In this document: positions 9,972 to 19,700 of the stretch, piece by piece
Layout: every line of letters begins with the position of its first letter
How positions within the stretch are numbered: position 1 is the stretch's first letter
Source: Deltaproteobacteria bacterium
GTDB taxonomy: Bacteria > Myxococcota_A > UBA796 > SXON01
Length of the DNA: 52,011 nucleotides
Direction: 5' to 3'
NCBI GenBank assembly: GCA_014191855.1
Contig: BJHF01000043.1
Coordinates: 1-52,011 of the forward strand
Notes under the pieces: model-generated
Database searches by the model: none
Told to the model about the DNA's origin: nothing
What the model saw: only the letters and a program-made list of their open reading frames with translations
Made by a program: the position numbers and the translations under genes

Positions 9972-10832
9972 CTACACCGGCATGTACTTGCCGATCAACG
10001 GAGCAAGGGCGCGCTTCGTTTCCATCGTAACGGCGGAGGCGTGCGTCAGGATCGCCGTAGCGAGCGCGTTGGACTGCGGCGCGGGCTTTCCGTACGCGAC
10101 GATCCGCGGAACAGCCGCCGCGACCACGCGCCGAGCGAGCGAGGCGTTCTGGATCAACACCGCCACCACCTGGTCAACCGTGACGTGGTCGTGGGCCGGG
10201 TGCCAGCAATCGTAGTCCGTGGCCATCGCCAACGTGGCGTACGAAAGCTCCGCCTCGCGGGCCAGCTTCGCCTCCGGCATGTTGGTCATGCCGATCACGC
10301 TGGCGCCCCAGCTCCGGTGCAGGTTCGACTCCGCCTTCGACGAGAAGGCGGGGCCCTCCATGCACACGTAGGTGCCGCCGTCGTGCGTGGTGGCTCCGGC
10401 TTCGCGCGAGGCTTCCAGCAGGATGCCGCGCAGCGTTGGGCACACCGGATCGCCGAAGGCGACGTGAGCAACCAGGCCGTTCTCGAAGAACGTGCTTTTC
10501 CGCGCCACCGTGCGATCGATGAACTGGTCCACGACGACGATGTGGCCTGGGACGATCTCCTCTTTCAAGGAGCCGACGGCGCTCACCGAGATCACCCACT
10601 CCACGCCCAACGTCTTCATCGCGAAGATGTTGGCGCGGTAGTTCACCTCGGTGGGGTTGAAGCGGTGGCCCCGGCCGTGGCGCGGCAAGAACACCAGCTC
10701 CTGGCCGTCCAGCTTTCCGAGCAAGAACGCGTCGGAAGGGTCGCCATACGGGGTGCTCACCCGCATCTCCCGGACGTCCTCCAGCCCGTCCATCCCGTAC
10801 ACACCACTCCCGCCGATGACACCGATCCGCAT
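9972..10832 (-). CDS. mtnP: S-methyl-5'-thioadenosine phosphorylase
   Basis: Phosphorolysis of 5'-methylthioadenosine to adenine and methylthioribose 1-phosphate in methionine salvage. The 286 residues match the family. Motifs are GVIGGSGVY at the N-terminus, LPRHGRGHRFNPTEVNYRAN around residues 50-69, VSAVGSL, and MEGPAFSSKAES near residue 160, then GMTNMPEAKLAREAELSYA. The ATG has GGAG 7 bases upstream. No other salvage genes are adjacent. Purine nucleoside phosphorylase is the nearest alternative, but the NPTEVNYRAN and MEGPAFS context favours MTAP. Confidence 0.94.
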   Translation of the reverse strand: MRIGVIGGSGVYGMDGLEDVREMRVSTPYGDPSDAFLLGKLDGQELVFLPRHGRGHRFNPTEVNYRANIFAMKTLGVEWVISVSAVGSLKEEIVPGHIVVVDQFIDRTVARKSTFFENGLVAHVAFGDPVCPTLRGILLEASREAGATTHDGGTYVCMEGPAFSSKAESNLHRSWGASVIGMTNMPEAKLAREAELSYATLAMATDYDCWHPAHDHVTVDQVVAVLIQNASLARRVVAAAVPRIVAYGKPAPQSNALATAILTHASAVTMETKRALAPLIGKYMPV

Positions 10833-10880
10833 GAACGCTCCGAGCCGAACGCTGCTAACCGAAGCGTCGTCCCGAAGCTC

Positions 10881-11540
10881 TCACCACCAGGCGGGCTTCT
10901 CAACCCAGGTCGGCTCGCCCCAGAGGACCAGTTCGCTCTGCGAGAGCTGTCCGAGCACCTCGCCCACGCTCCGTGCCTCCGTCCAGGAAAGGTAGCTGAA
11001 CGCCGGGTCTTCCGGGTCAGCGCGGCTCGCAACACCAAGATCGGCGACGAGCGCCGCGACCGCCTCCGCGTCCGCCTCGGGGTCCAGTTGCACGTGCACC
11101 TCCCCCCCGAGGTGATCCACCGCCTGCACCATCCACTCAAAGCCCGAGTCGACGCCATCGTAATGCAGAACGAACAGGTCCCCGGGTTCGCCCGAGAACG
11201 TGTTGGATTCGAACGAGCCGGTGCCATCCCCGGTGTTCTCGCAGTCGGTCCACGCAATGGTCCCCTTGACCTGAGCCCCTTCCGGCAGCTCAACGCCCGC
11301 CCAACGCCCGCCATCCGCCGGCTCAAGTACGAACGTTGTCGGCGCGCCCCCTGAAGTATCGGCGATCGAGCCCGCAATCGTGCAGGTAGACTTGAAGGCC
11401 CCGGCGTAGGTGCTCCCGGTGACCACCACCCACGCCGGCGCGAGGGGCGCCACGTAGGGCGCCGCGCTGTCCACCGGCTCCGGCTCCGTATCGCAACCCG
11501 CCAGGCAAAAAAACGCAGAAACCCCCAGAATCACCCGCAT
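10881..11540 (-). CDS. Lipoprotein, paralogue of its upstream neighbour
   Basis: A 219-residue predicted lipoprotein (MRVILGVSAFFCLAGC, Cys 16) with an acidic DTEPEPVDSAAP linker. It ends VGEVLGQLSQ then GEPTWVEKPAWW, closely matching the end of the upstream gene (VGEVLSAYTA then AEPTWISKPSWW). Both also share a CT(I/M)-rich N-terminal beta segment, a SGE(P/Q)G(D/F)LF motif and an HLGGEVHV/FLGGQAHV motif. The ATG overlaps the upstream gene by 10 bases; an ATG at 11552 is also possible. Function unknown; probably a secreted beta-rich protein. Confidence 0.75.
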   Translation of the reverse strand: MRVILGVSAFFCLAGCDTEPEPVDSAAPYVAPLAPAWVVVTGSTYAGAFKSTCTIAGSIADTSGGAPTTFVLEPADGGRWAGVELPEGAQVKGTIAWTDCENTGDGTGSFESNTFSGEPGDLFVLHYDGVDSGFEWMVQAVDHLGGEVHVQLDPEADAEAVAALVADLGVASRADPEDPAFSYLSWTEARSVGEVLGQLSQSELVLWGEPTWVEKPAWW

Positions 11541-12271
11541 TTCGGCCACCATGAGGGCTTGCTGATCCAGGTCGGCTCGGCCGAAACGAAGTCGTCCCCC
11601 GCTTCGGCCGTGTAGGCGCTGAGCACCTCGCCCACGTTCAGCTCCGATTCCCACTCGATCAAGTATACGTTCCCCGCGGCGGCCGTGCTCTCCAGCGTTG
11701 CGGTCGTGCCCATGCCGTTCGCGATGGCCTGTACGTTGCTGTCCGGAAAGCTGTTCGCGACCGTGACGTGCGCCTGCCCACCCAGAAAATCTCCTTGCTC
11801 CGTGCCTTGTTCAAGCTGGTCGTACCCGATGTTCACGCCCGTGTACCACATCGCGAACAAGAAGCCTTCCTGGCCAGAGAAGGTCTGCACGTCGTGGTGC
11901 TCCTCGTTGCCGGACTTGCAGCCGGTTGCGTCGAACGTGCCGCGGTACTGCGTGCCCCCCTTCAGCCCCGCGCCGATCCAGTCGCAGCCCTTTCCATTCA
12001 GCGAGAGGTTGACGCCCGCCTCCACCCCGGCCACGTCGGAAAGGGCGAGCTCCATGTCGCACGTGCTCCCCAGGCTGCCCGGCGCAGTCGCCGCCACCAT
12101 CACGACGTAAGGATCGCCCAGGATGATCTCGGGCGGCTTCACGGAGCCGGTGTCCCCGCTGTCGTCCGTCGCGGTGTCTACAGGGATCTTCCCCGACTTT
12201 TCCTCGTCTACCGCGCAGGCGGAGGCCAACAAGAGGACGGCGGCGAACAGGAGTTTCGGGGTCGGTTGCAT
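11531..12271 (-). CDS. Lipoprotein with Asp/Thr/Ser-rich linker
   Basis: A 246-residue predicted lipoprotein. Its conventional signal MQPTPKLLFAAVLLLASAC is followed by a linker DTATDDSGDTGS, a composition common in secreted proteins of this lineage. The mature domain is beta-rich and contains four cysteines. It is a tandem paralogue of the following gene (see 10881-11540), which points to local duplication. The start at 12271 is preceded by TAAGGT with a 7-base gap and no Shine-Dalgarno sequence, a leaderless-type geometry. Longer upstream frames are arginine-rich and antisense-like. Confidence 0.75.
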   Translation of the reverse strand: MQPTPKLLFAAVLLLASACAVDEEKSGKIPVDTATDDSGDTGSVKPPEIILGDPYVVMVAATAPGSLGSTCDMELALSDVAGVEAGVNLSLNGKGCDWIGAGLKGGTQYRGTFDATGCKSGNEEHHDVQTFSGQEGFLFAMWYTGVNIGYDQLEQGTEQGDFLGGQAHVTVANSFPDSNVQAIANGMGTTATLESTAAAGNVYLIEWESELNVGEVLSAYTAEAGDDFVSAEPTWISKPSWWPKCG

Positions 12272-12278
12272 GGGGCCT

Positions 12279-12284
12279 ACCTTA
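12279..12284 (-). promoter_or_regulatory. Candidate -10 element (TAAGGT), leaderless geometry
   Basis: TAAGGT on the minus strand ends 7 bases before the ATG of the lipoprotein gene at 12271. It lies in the 22-base gap after rlmN, so it may give the lipoprotein pair its own promoter. Confidence 0.4.
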
Positions 12285-12293
12285 GTCGGGTTT

Positions 12294-13442
12294 CTACACG
12301 ATGTCGTCGAGCACGAAGCGGCTGGTGTCGTACCCCTCGCCCTCACGACGGATGCGGATGGCCGCGATCTTCTGGCCTTCAACCAGCGCCTTGGTGGGAT
12401 CGGTCTTGCCGAGCTGGCCGCAGGCCGCCGAGATGTCCCGCCCGCGCGTGACGCGAACACTGGCCTGCAGCCCGTGCTTCACGAGATGGCCCTGGAACGC
12501 ACGCACCACCGAGTCCGCCGGGCGACGAATGTCCCGGTCGGGGTTCTCATTATACGGGATCAAGTTCACCTTCGACTTGATGCCGCGCATGAGCCTCACC
12601 AGACGCTGCGCATCCGCCATCGAGTCGTTGAAGCCCGCCATCATCACGTACTCAAAGGTGATGCGCTTCGTCGCCTTGAGCGGTAGCGTTCGGCACGCCT
12701 CAAGCAGCGCCTCCATCGAGTATTTTCGGGTGATCGGCATCACCAGCCGCCGCTGCTCTTCGGTCGTCGCGTTGAGCGAAACGGCCACGTTCACCGGCAA
12801 GGCCTCGGCGAGGCGTTGAAGCTGCGGCACCAACCCCACCGTGGACACCGTGATCTTGCGATGACTGAAGTTCAGCCCCTGCTCATCGAGGTAGATCTCC
12901 AGGGCCGGTAGCAGGTTGTCGAGGTTGTGGAGCGGCTCGCCCATGCCCATCATCACGACGTTGGTGATGCGGTACGTCGCGTCGAGCGCCTCGCGAACCT
13001 GGAGCGGCTGGTTCGCGATCTCGCTTGGCCGAAGATGACGGCGAAGGCCGAGATCACCGGTGAGGCAAAAGGTGCAGGCCATGGCGCACCCGACTTGCGT
13101 GCTCACACAGAGGGTGTTGCGACCATCGTCCGGGATCATGACGGACTCGATCCGGTGCCCATCCTCCGTGAGCCACAGGAATTTGTGAGTTCCATCGCCG
13201 GACTTCTGGACTGCCGCCACGTCCAGGAAGGAGATGTAGTAGCGCTCCACCAGCACGGCACGCACCGCCTTCGCGACGTTCGTCATCTCATCGAACGAGT
13301 GGACGCCACGCTGCCAGAGCCACTTGTACACTTGCAAGGCCCGGAACTTCTCGCTGCCCAAGCCGGTGAGCGCGGCCTCGATCTCGGCGAGCGAGAGGCT
13401 TTTGATGTCGATGAGGCCGTCGGCACGGGCGAATACAGGCAT
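12294..13442 (-). CDS. rlmN: 23S rRNA (adenine(2503)-C(2))-methyltransferase
   Basis: Radical-SAM enzyme that methylates C2 of A2503 in 23S rRNA, and A37 in some tRNAs. The 382 residues fit. The iron-sulfur motif C-x3-C-x2-C is at residues 119, 123 and 126 in VGCAMACTFCLTG. Other signatures are MMGMGEPLHNLDN, ITVSTVGLVPQ, SLNATTEEQR and VNLIPYNENP. The late catalytic Cys lies in ISAACGQLG near residue 350. It diverges from the thioesterase-like gene across 37 bases. Confidence 0.96.
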   Translation of the reverse strand: MPVFARADGLIDIKSLSLAEIEAALTGLGSEKFRALQVYKWLWQRGVHSFDEMTNVAKAVRAVLVERYYISFLDVAAVQKSGDGTHKFLWLTEDGHRIESVMIPDDGRNTLCVSTQVGCAMACTFCLTGDLGLRRHLRPSEIANQPLQVREALDATYRITNVVMMGMGEPLHNLDNLLPALEIYLDEQGLNFSHRKITVSTVGLVPQLQRLAEALPVNVAVSLNATTEEQRRLVMPITRKYSMEALLEACRTLPLKATKRITFEYVMMAGFNDSMADAQRLVRLMRGIKSKVNLIPYNENPDRDIRRPADSVVRAFQGHLVKHGLQASVRVTRGRDISAACGQLGKTDPTKALVEGQKIAAIRIRREGEGYDTSRFVLDDIV

Positions 13443-13479
13443 GGGCTACCGCGGCGGGACTAACCTTGCCGCGAGATAC

Positions 13480-13920
13480 ATGGCGCGCATGAACCTCGCT
13501 GATGTGCTCGCCACCGTACCGTTCGCCCACCGCGCTGATCTGGAGATCGTCCACGCTGAACCTGGGCACGTGGTGGTGCGTATCGCCAACGAACCCAAGG
13601 TGCAGAACCACGTGGGGATGGTGCACGCCGCCGCTCTCGTGCTCGTCGGGGAGACCGCGGGCGGCCTCGCAATCCTGAATGAAGAGCGGTTGGCGGCCTA
13701 TATGCTGCTCGCCAAGGGGCTGAACATCCGCTACCGGAAGCCCGGGCTCACCGCCGTTTCGGCGTCGGCGCGAATCACCGACGCCCAGGTGGCCGCGACC
13801 GTGCAAGCAGTGGAAACGGTTGGTAAGTGCGACCTGCCGCTGGCCATAGAGCTCCGCAACGAAGCTGGCGAAGTGGTGGCCGAGCTCACCGTCGACTACC
13901 ACCTGCGGCAGAAGGCTTAG
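13480..13920 (+). CDS. Hotdog-fold thioesterase-like protein (DUF4442/PaaI type)
   Basis: A 146-residue protein of the hotdog superfamily, close in layout to DUF4442 or PaaI-like acyl-CoA thioesterases. NHVGMVHAAALVLVGETAG (about residues 43-61) is the central-helix signature, and KGLNIRYRKPGLTAVSA fits the following strands. The likely role is hydrolysis of an acyl-CoA or acyl-thioester; the substrate is unknown. ATG 13480 and ATG 13489 are both possible starts and neither has a strong ribosome site. A longer frame back to 13324 is antisense to rlmN and was not used. The 3' end overlaps the convergent methyltransferase gene by 35 bases. Confidence 0.8.
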   Translation: MARMNLADVLATVPFAHRADLEIVHAEPGHVVVRIANEPKVQNHVGMVHAAALVLVGETAGGLAILNEERLAAYMLLAKGLNIRYRKPGLTAVSASARITDAQVAATVQAVETVGKCDLPLAIELRNEAGEVVAELTVDYHLRQKA

Positions 13921-15004
13921 GCTTCGAAGCCTGATGTTTCTTTGGGCGAGCCGCCTTGCCCGGTCGCTTGGCGGAGGCTGGTTTCGCCGCGGCTCGCGGC
14001 GCGATCGGGGCGTAAACGAAGATGTCGCGCCGGTTCGCCGGTAACTGGCGGGCGTTCACCGCCGTGGCGCCTAGCTGTTTCAGGCGCTCGAAGGTGAGCG
14101 GGAGATGGCGGATCACGCCGTCATCGCTGAGCTTGAGCAGCAACAGGAATCCGCGCAGGTTCGGGAGCGCTGGGCGGAGCCGCTCGATGGCGCGCAGCAC
14201 ATCCTCTGGCGGAATCCCGGCGTCGCAGGCGAGCCAACGCACATCGGGCGGGAGCCACTCCAACCGCAGGTCACCGATGCGTTTGGCCACGACGGTGACG
14301 CCCGGCATCGCGGCGACGGCCGGATCGATCGGCATCGAGTCTACCGCGAGCACGCGCGCGCCCGCCTCCACAAACGCCCGGGTGCCGCCGCCTGGCGCGG
14401 CGCCGAGCTCCAGCACCAGATCGCCCTTCGCGAGCGGCGCGTGCGACCAGCGGAGGCCCTCCACGACCTTGCACCAGGTTCGTGATGGTAGATCCTCCGG
14501 AACCTCGTAGTCGAAGCGCCCTCCCGGTCGCTCATGCCGCCCAGAGGAGTGGACATGCCAGCCGACGACGGGGGGCTCGTTCGGCGCGGTGAATACGTCG
14601 AGCACAACGTCGCCCCGCTTCGGAGGCCCGGCCGTGAAGTTGGGTGCGAGGCGCTTTTCCCAGCGCCCGGCCTCGTGTGCGCAGGCGTGGAGCACGCCGG
14701 GAGGGGCGTCGTCCCCCGGATCCCGTGTGCCGCAGAACAGGTGCGTGGCGCCAACGTCCTGCGCCGTGAGCACCACCGCGTCCAGAGTTGCGCACGGACC
14801 GGCAGAAGCCGCCCACATCCTCGCGAAGATGGCGGGCGGCGCATCCCCAGGGCCGAAGGGCTTCACCGTCGCCGAGAACGTGACCAATCCCGGTCGCTGG
14901 AAGCCTGGATGCAGATCGGGTCGCAGCTTCGCGAGCTCGGCCTTGAGCGCACGCTCCATCCCGGGTTGGCAGGCCGCGAGCGCATAAGGACTCGAGTTCG
15001 TCAT
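13886..15004 (-). CDS. RlmM-like 2'-O-ribose methyltransferase
   Basis: A 372-residue SAM-dependent methyltransferase with an FtsJ/RlmM-type Rossmann core. VLELGAAPGGGTRAF (near residue 202) is the SAM-binding motif I, VLAVDSMPID is motif II, and ACDAGIPPEDV is the catalytic Asp region. The N-terminal YALAACQPGMERALKAELA resembles the THUMP-like start of RlmM, which modifies C2498 of 23S rRNA. The last 45 residues are a Lys/Pro/Ala-rich tail consistent with RNA contact. Its start overlaps the purK stop (ATGA), and it converges with the thioesterase gene, sharing 35 bases. Confidence 0.8.
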   Translation of the reverse strand: MTNSSPYALAACQPGMERALKAELAKLRPDLHPGFQRPGLVTFSATVKPFGPGDAPPAIFARMWAASAGPCATLDAVVLTAQDVGATHLFCGTRDPGDDAPPGVLHACAHEAGRWEKRLAPNFTAGPPKRGDVVLDVFTAPNEPPVVGWHVHSSGRHERPGGRFDYEVPEDLPSRTWCKVVEGLRWSHAPLAKGDLVLELGAAPGGGTRAFVEAGARVLAVDSMPIDPAVAAMPGVTVVAKRIGDLRLEWLPPDVRWLACDAGIPPEDVLRAIERLRPALPNLRGFLLLLKLSDDGVIRHLPLTFERLKQLGATAVNARQLPANRRDIFVYAPIAPRAAAKPASAKRPGKAARPKKHQASKPKPSAAGGSRR

Positions 15005-16152
15005 GTTCCCTCTCCAAATCTGATCAATGCCGCAGCTCGCCGCGCGCGCGCGGCTGCCGTTTGGGCGTCGGGGCCGGTTGCGGTGATGTGGCCCATCTTG
15101 CGTCCCGGGCGCTCCCGCTCTTTTCCGTAGAGGTGAAGATGCACCCCCGGCTCCGCGAGCACCTCCGCGGCCCCCTGCACCCGAACCCGCCTCCGGTCGG
15201 CGGCCCCCAGCAAGTTCACCATCGCCACCCCGCCCGCCGTGCGAGCCGGAGACAACAACGGAAGCCCGCAGATCGCACGGACATGCTGCTCAAACTGCGA
15301 AACGGTCGCACCTTCGATGGTGAGATGCCCGGAGTTGTGCACCCGCGGCGCGAGCTCGTTCACCCGCACCTCGTCGCCGTTCACGAAGCACTCCACACAC
15401 ATCACACCCACCAACTGCGTCGTGACCGCGATGGCGGTTGCGATCTCCAGCGCGCGAGCGAGCGCGCGAGCGGAGCCCGTGGCCGGCCAGGTGGTGAGGT
15501 GAAGCACGCCGTTTCGATGCACGTTTTCGAACGGATCGAAGCAGCGAACATCGCCCGAGATCGCGCGGGCCACGATCACGCTGACCTCGCGCTCGAACGC
15601 CACCTCCCCTTCGAGTCGCCAGCCGCCCTCCACCGCAGGGATCCGGGCTCTCGCGGCCTGGAAGCTGTCCGCGTCCACGATCCGGAGCTGGCCGCCCCCA
15701 TCGTACCCGCCTCGCGCCGACTTCAGCCGGCAAGGCATCCCCAGCGCGGCGACCGCCGCATCGAGGTCGGCCTCCGTGAGCACCTCCCGACCCGGCGCGG
15801 TGGGGATGCCAAGGGACTCCAGGAACGCATGTTCGTCGTTCCGATCCTGGGTGATCCCCAGCAAGCGGGCGTTCGGGTGGAGTGGGCGGCGCTCCGCCAC
15901 CGCGCGGGCGGTGGCGGCCGGCACATTCTCGAACTCGTACGTGACCACGTCGGACACGGCGGCGAGGTGGCGCGCCGCGTCTACATCGTCGAACGAAGCG
16001 CGGATGGCGTGATCAGCGAGGCCCAACGCCGGGGCATCGCCGAGCGGGGCCAAAACGGCGATCCCGTAGCCCATCTGCCGCGCCGGTACGGCCAACATGC
16101 GGCCGAGCTGGCCGCCGCCGAGGATGCCGATGGTGCCACCGGGGAGGGTCAC
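15001..16152 (-). CDS. purK: 5-(carboxyamino)imidazole ribonucleotide synthase
   Basis: ATP-grasp enzyme that carboxylates AIR to N5-CAIR in purine synthesis; PurE then isomerises the product. The 383 residues fit. IGILGGGQLGRMLA (residues 8-21) is the signature N-terminus, YEFENVP follows, KSARGGYDGGGQ is the ATP-grasp loop, and NELAPRVHNSGH lies in the ATP-grasp C-domain. The start is GTG. purE is 58 bases upstream in the same direction, so the pathway step is encoded as a pair. The next gene overlaps by 4 bases. Confidence 0.96.
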   Translation of the reverse strand: MTLPGGTIGILGGGQLGRMLAVPARQMGYGIAVLAPLGDAPALGLADHAIRASFDDVDAARHLAAVSDVVTYEFENVPAATARAVAERRPLHPNARLLGITQDRNDEHAFLESLGIPTAPGREVLTEADLDAAVAALGMPCRLKSARGGYDGGGQLRIVDADSFQAARARIPAVEGGWRLEGEVAFEREVSVIVARAISGDVRCFDPFENVHRNGVLHLTTWPATGSARALARALEIATAIAVTTQLVGVMCVECFVNGDEVRVNELAPRVHNSGHLTIEGATVSQFEQHVRAICGLPLLSPARTAGGVAMVNLLGAADRRRVRVQGAAEVLAEPGVHLHLYGKERERPGRKMGHITATGPDAQTAAARARRAAALIRFGEGT

Positions 16153-16164
16153 GCGAGAACTCTT

Positions 16165-16212
16165 GAGGGCGGCGCCTATACCTCGCCGGAGCGCCTCGCG
16201 AGGGCGGCGCCT
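16165..16212. repeat. Short direct repeat between purE and purK
   Basis: The 14-base sequence GAGGGCGGCGCCTA occurs twice, about 34 bases apart, in the purE-purK gap. The second copy overlaps the purE stop codon. A TATAGG hexamer at 16173-16178 (minus strand) overlaps one copy and could be a -10 element for purK. I could not assign a function. Confidence 0.45.
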
Positions 16213-16714
16213 AAGCCCGCGGGTCGGGGACCGATTCCAACGCTTCGGCCGCTTGCGCCTCCGCGAACCGCTCCAGGCGCCCGGCGAGCTGAGGGTCCCC
16301 TACCGCCAGGATTCGCGCGGCGAGGAGGCCCGCGTTCGCCGCGCCGTCGATCGCCACGGTGGCCACCGGCACGCCCCGGGGCATCTGCACGATCGACAGG
16401 AGCGAATCGAGCCCGTTCAGCGCCTTGCTGCGCACCGGCACGCCGATAACGGGCAGCCACGTTTTCGCCGCGATCATCCCGGGCAGATGCGCGGCACCCC
16501 CGGCGCCCGCGATGATGACCCTCACGCCGCGCGCCACCGCCTCCTCGGCGTAGGCGAACAACCGATCCGGCGTGCGGTGGGCGCTCACGATCAGAAACTC
16601 GTTCGCGATGCCCAGCTCGTCGAGGATCAGGGTGGCAGCGCGCATCACCTCGGCGTCCGAGCGCGATCCCATCACGATCCCCACCGGCGGCCCCGAGGGC
16701 GGAAACTCACTCAC
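16211..16714 (-). CDS. purE: 5-(carboxyamino)imidazole ribonucleotide mutase
   Basis: Class I PurE, which converts N5-CAIR to CAIR. With the GTG at 16714 it has 167 residues, the usual length. Motifs are [32 protein letters not shown] and PVIGVPV. I chose GTG 16714 over a longer frame because it overlaps the upstream stop codon as GTGA and lands just before the conserved core. It follows the envelope repeat protein gene and precedes purK, so it may be expressed by read-through from the 19-kb region. Confidence 0.95.
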   Translation of the reverse strand: MSEFPPSGPPVGIVMGSRSDAEVMRAATLILDELGIANEFLIVSAHRTPDRLFAYAEEAVARGVRVIIAGAGGAAHLPGMIAAKTWLPVIGVPVRSKALNGLDSLLSIVQMPRGVPVATVAIDGAANAGLLAARILAVGDPQLAGRLERFAEAQAAEALESVPDPRA

Positions 16715-19700
16715 AGGCGCACCTGAACGCCCCCGACGAAGCGCAGGATCCACCCGTTCTTATCAAGGGTAGTGGGGGTGAGCGAGAGGCTTTCGTCCGT
16801 CTCGGCCGTGGTCCCGTCCGCGAGCACGAGCGTGAACGGAACCTCGACGACGATGGAGATGGGCGACATGGGGTCGATCATCACCCCCGCGCCGAGGGTC
16901 GGGCCGAACGACGCGCCGCCCGCCGCATCCGGGTATTTCACGGAGCTGTTCTCATCCGGGATGTGGAAGCTGTCGTAGAGGGAGATGTCGAAGCCCACCA
17001 GGCCGTAGGGTTTCACAAAGCCAGTCGCGAGCGGGAGGATCCGGGCCCTCGGCTCGATCGTGAGCTGGGTGGCATCCACCGCGGTGTACTGCGTTTCTTC
17101 GGAGGCATCGTCGCAAGCCGAACCACAGTACCACCCGACGTTCAGGTGTTTCTGGCCCGACTGGATCCCGACGGCCACCTGGGTATCCAGGAACCAGGTT
17201 GGGACGTAGCCAACCGCGATCCTTCCGGTGATTCCGCCGCCCGTGGCCGCCGCGCCCGAGCCCGTCCAGCTCGAAACGCCAGTGCTCACAAACTCCTCGT
17301 TGATGCCGACGCGAACGCCATAGCCGCGGTCCACATCTCCGAGCGCGTAGCCCCCCACGAGTTCAACGTACGGATGCCCCGCGTGAACCTGGGCTTTGTC
17401 CAGCCAAGCCTTCTGGTCGAGGCCGCTCGCTTTGTACTTCGCATAGTCGCTCCACGGCACACCCATGCGCCCGCGTTCGTCCACGGCCTTGGAGTCGCTC
17501 GCGTACTTGGCGGAGGCCGAGGAATCCTCCTTCGGAGCAGCGATCTTGGCTGCCGTCTTGGGGGCCTCCGTCTTCTTGGGTTCCGCCGTCTTCTTCGGCT
17601 CCGCGACCTTCACCACCTTCGCGGCTTTCTCGGCGGGGGCCGGCTTCTCCTTCACCTTCTCCTTGGCGGTAGCCTTCGTGTCGACCACCTCCTTCTTGGG
17701 CTCGGCCTTGGGCACCTCGACCTTCTTGGCCGCGCTGACCTTCGGCTCGTCCTCGTCTTCATCATCAAAGACCAGGGCCTCCTTCGCTTTCGGCGTTTCG
17801 ATCACCGCTTCCGGCTTCGCCACGACCGGCTCGTCCTCGTCGTCATCCAAGTCCAGCGGTTTCGCGACGGCCACCTTTGGTTTGGGTGCCTCGATCACGG
17901 CCTCCGGCTTCGCGACCACGGGCTCGAGATCGTCGAGGTCCATCGCCTTGGATGCGGTCTTCGGCGCTTCGGCCTTCTTTTGCTCGACGGCCGCAGCCTT
18001 CGCCGGCTCCACCTTGGCGGGCTCGACTTTGACCGGCTCTTTCGCCTTCGCGGGCTCAACCTTCACCGGCTCCTTGGCCGGTGGGATGGGATCATCCTCG
18101 TACAGGTCGATCTTCGGGCCGACGGCCTTGGGCTTCTCCTCTGGGAGAATGATCGGCTCATCGTCCTCCTCATCGAACGAGAGCGCGTCGGGCTCTTTGA
18201 CTTTCACCGGCTCGACCTTCGGCGGGGGGGCAGCCTTGGCGGACTTCGATGACTTTGACGATTTCGAAGTCGCCTTCGGCTCGGGCGGCGGGGGCGGCGG
18301 CGGGGCCACCTTTACCGCCGGGCGAACGTCTTCCTCTTCTGCGTCCTCCAGCCCTGCGAACTCGTCGTCCAGTTCGATTCCCGCAGATTTGGTGGACTTC
18401 GAAGTACTGGCCTTGGATGCTGCTGTCTTGCTTTTGGGCTCCTCTTCTTCCTCGTCATCCTCGCTCGCCTTGGACTTCGAGGATTTGCTTGACTTGGCGA
18501 CCGGCTCGTCGAGCTCCTCCTTCTCCTCCACCGCGTACTTTGAGGTCCAGGACGCCACCTTGGGGGCCGCCTCCTCGTCTTCCTCCTCTTCTACCACCTT
18601 GGATTTCGACGACGAGCTCTTGCTCTTCGGCGCCGGCTCCTCCTCCTCCTCGCTGTACTTCGACTTCGAAGCGGAGCTCTTGCTCTTTGGCGCTGGCTCC
18701 TCCTCTTCTTCGTCCTCGTCGCTGTACTTCGACTTCGAAGCCGTAGATTTGGACGACGAGCTCTTGCTCTTCGGCGCTGGCTCGTCCTCCTCCTCGTCCT
18801 CGTCGCTGTACTTCGACTTCGAAGCCGTAGATTTGGACGACGAGCTCTTGCTCTTCGGCGCTGGCTCGTCCTCGTCCTCGTCGCTGTACTTCGACTTCGA
18901 GCTGGAGCTCTTGCTCTTCGGCGCTGGCTCGTCCTCTTCTTCGTCCTCGTCGCTGTACTTCGACTTCGAAGCCGTAGATTTGGACGACGAGCTCTTGCTC
19001 TTCGGCGCCGGCTCCTCCTCTTCTTCGTCCTCGTCGCGGTACTTCGACTTCGAAGCCGTAGATTTGGACGACGAGCTCTTGCTCTTCGGCGCCGGCTCCT
19101 CCTCTTCTTCGTCCTCGTCGCTGTACTTCGACTTCGAAGCCGTAGATTTGGACGACGAGCTCTTGCTCTTCGGCGCTGGCTCGTCCTCCTCTTCGTCCTC
19201 GTCGCTGTACTTCGACTTCGAAGCGGAGCTCTTGCTCTTCGGCGCCGGCTCTTCCTCTTCGTCCTCGTCGCTGTACTTCGACTTCGAAGCGGAGCTCTTG
19301 CTCTTCGGCGCCGGCTCTTCCTCCTCCTCGTCCTTGTGGGCGTAGCGCTCGCTCCAGGATCCGCTGCTCTCGGGCTCCTCCTCCGCTTTCGCCTTGTACT
19401 TGCTCTTGGAGGAGCGCTCCTCCCGTTCAGGGATCAGCGGCAGCATCTCGGCGGCCGTCTTGGCCAAGCGCTTGGAGAAGTCCATCTCCCCGCCACCGGC
19501 CACGGTCTCGCGGACGACCTTCAGCGGAGACTTGTCCTCCGCGCCGTACAACTTGGCCTCGACGATGAGCCCCTTGCTCGACTGGCCCACCGACAGGACC
19601 ACCGCCATCCGGGCGTTGGTCTTGGGGAAAAGATTTCCCGGACACTCATCGATGTCGCTGCAGGCATCGGCCGCATCTCCCGCCCACTCGCGGATCTCGT

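Noticed and set aside
18605..19335. Regular short repeats considered as a CRISPR array
   Set aside because: The units are in-frame coding repeats without unique spacers of constant length, and no cas genes are nearby.
17465..19345. A 626-codon plus-strand open frame, Ser/Ala/Gly-rich, opposite the repeat protein
   Set aside because: It is the antisense shadow of the low-complexity minus-strand repeats (GCT/TCC/CTC-rich codons) and has no ribosome site; the minus-strand gene has a signal peptide and a barrel-like end.
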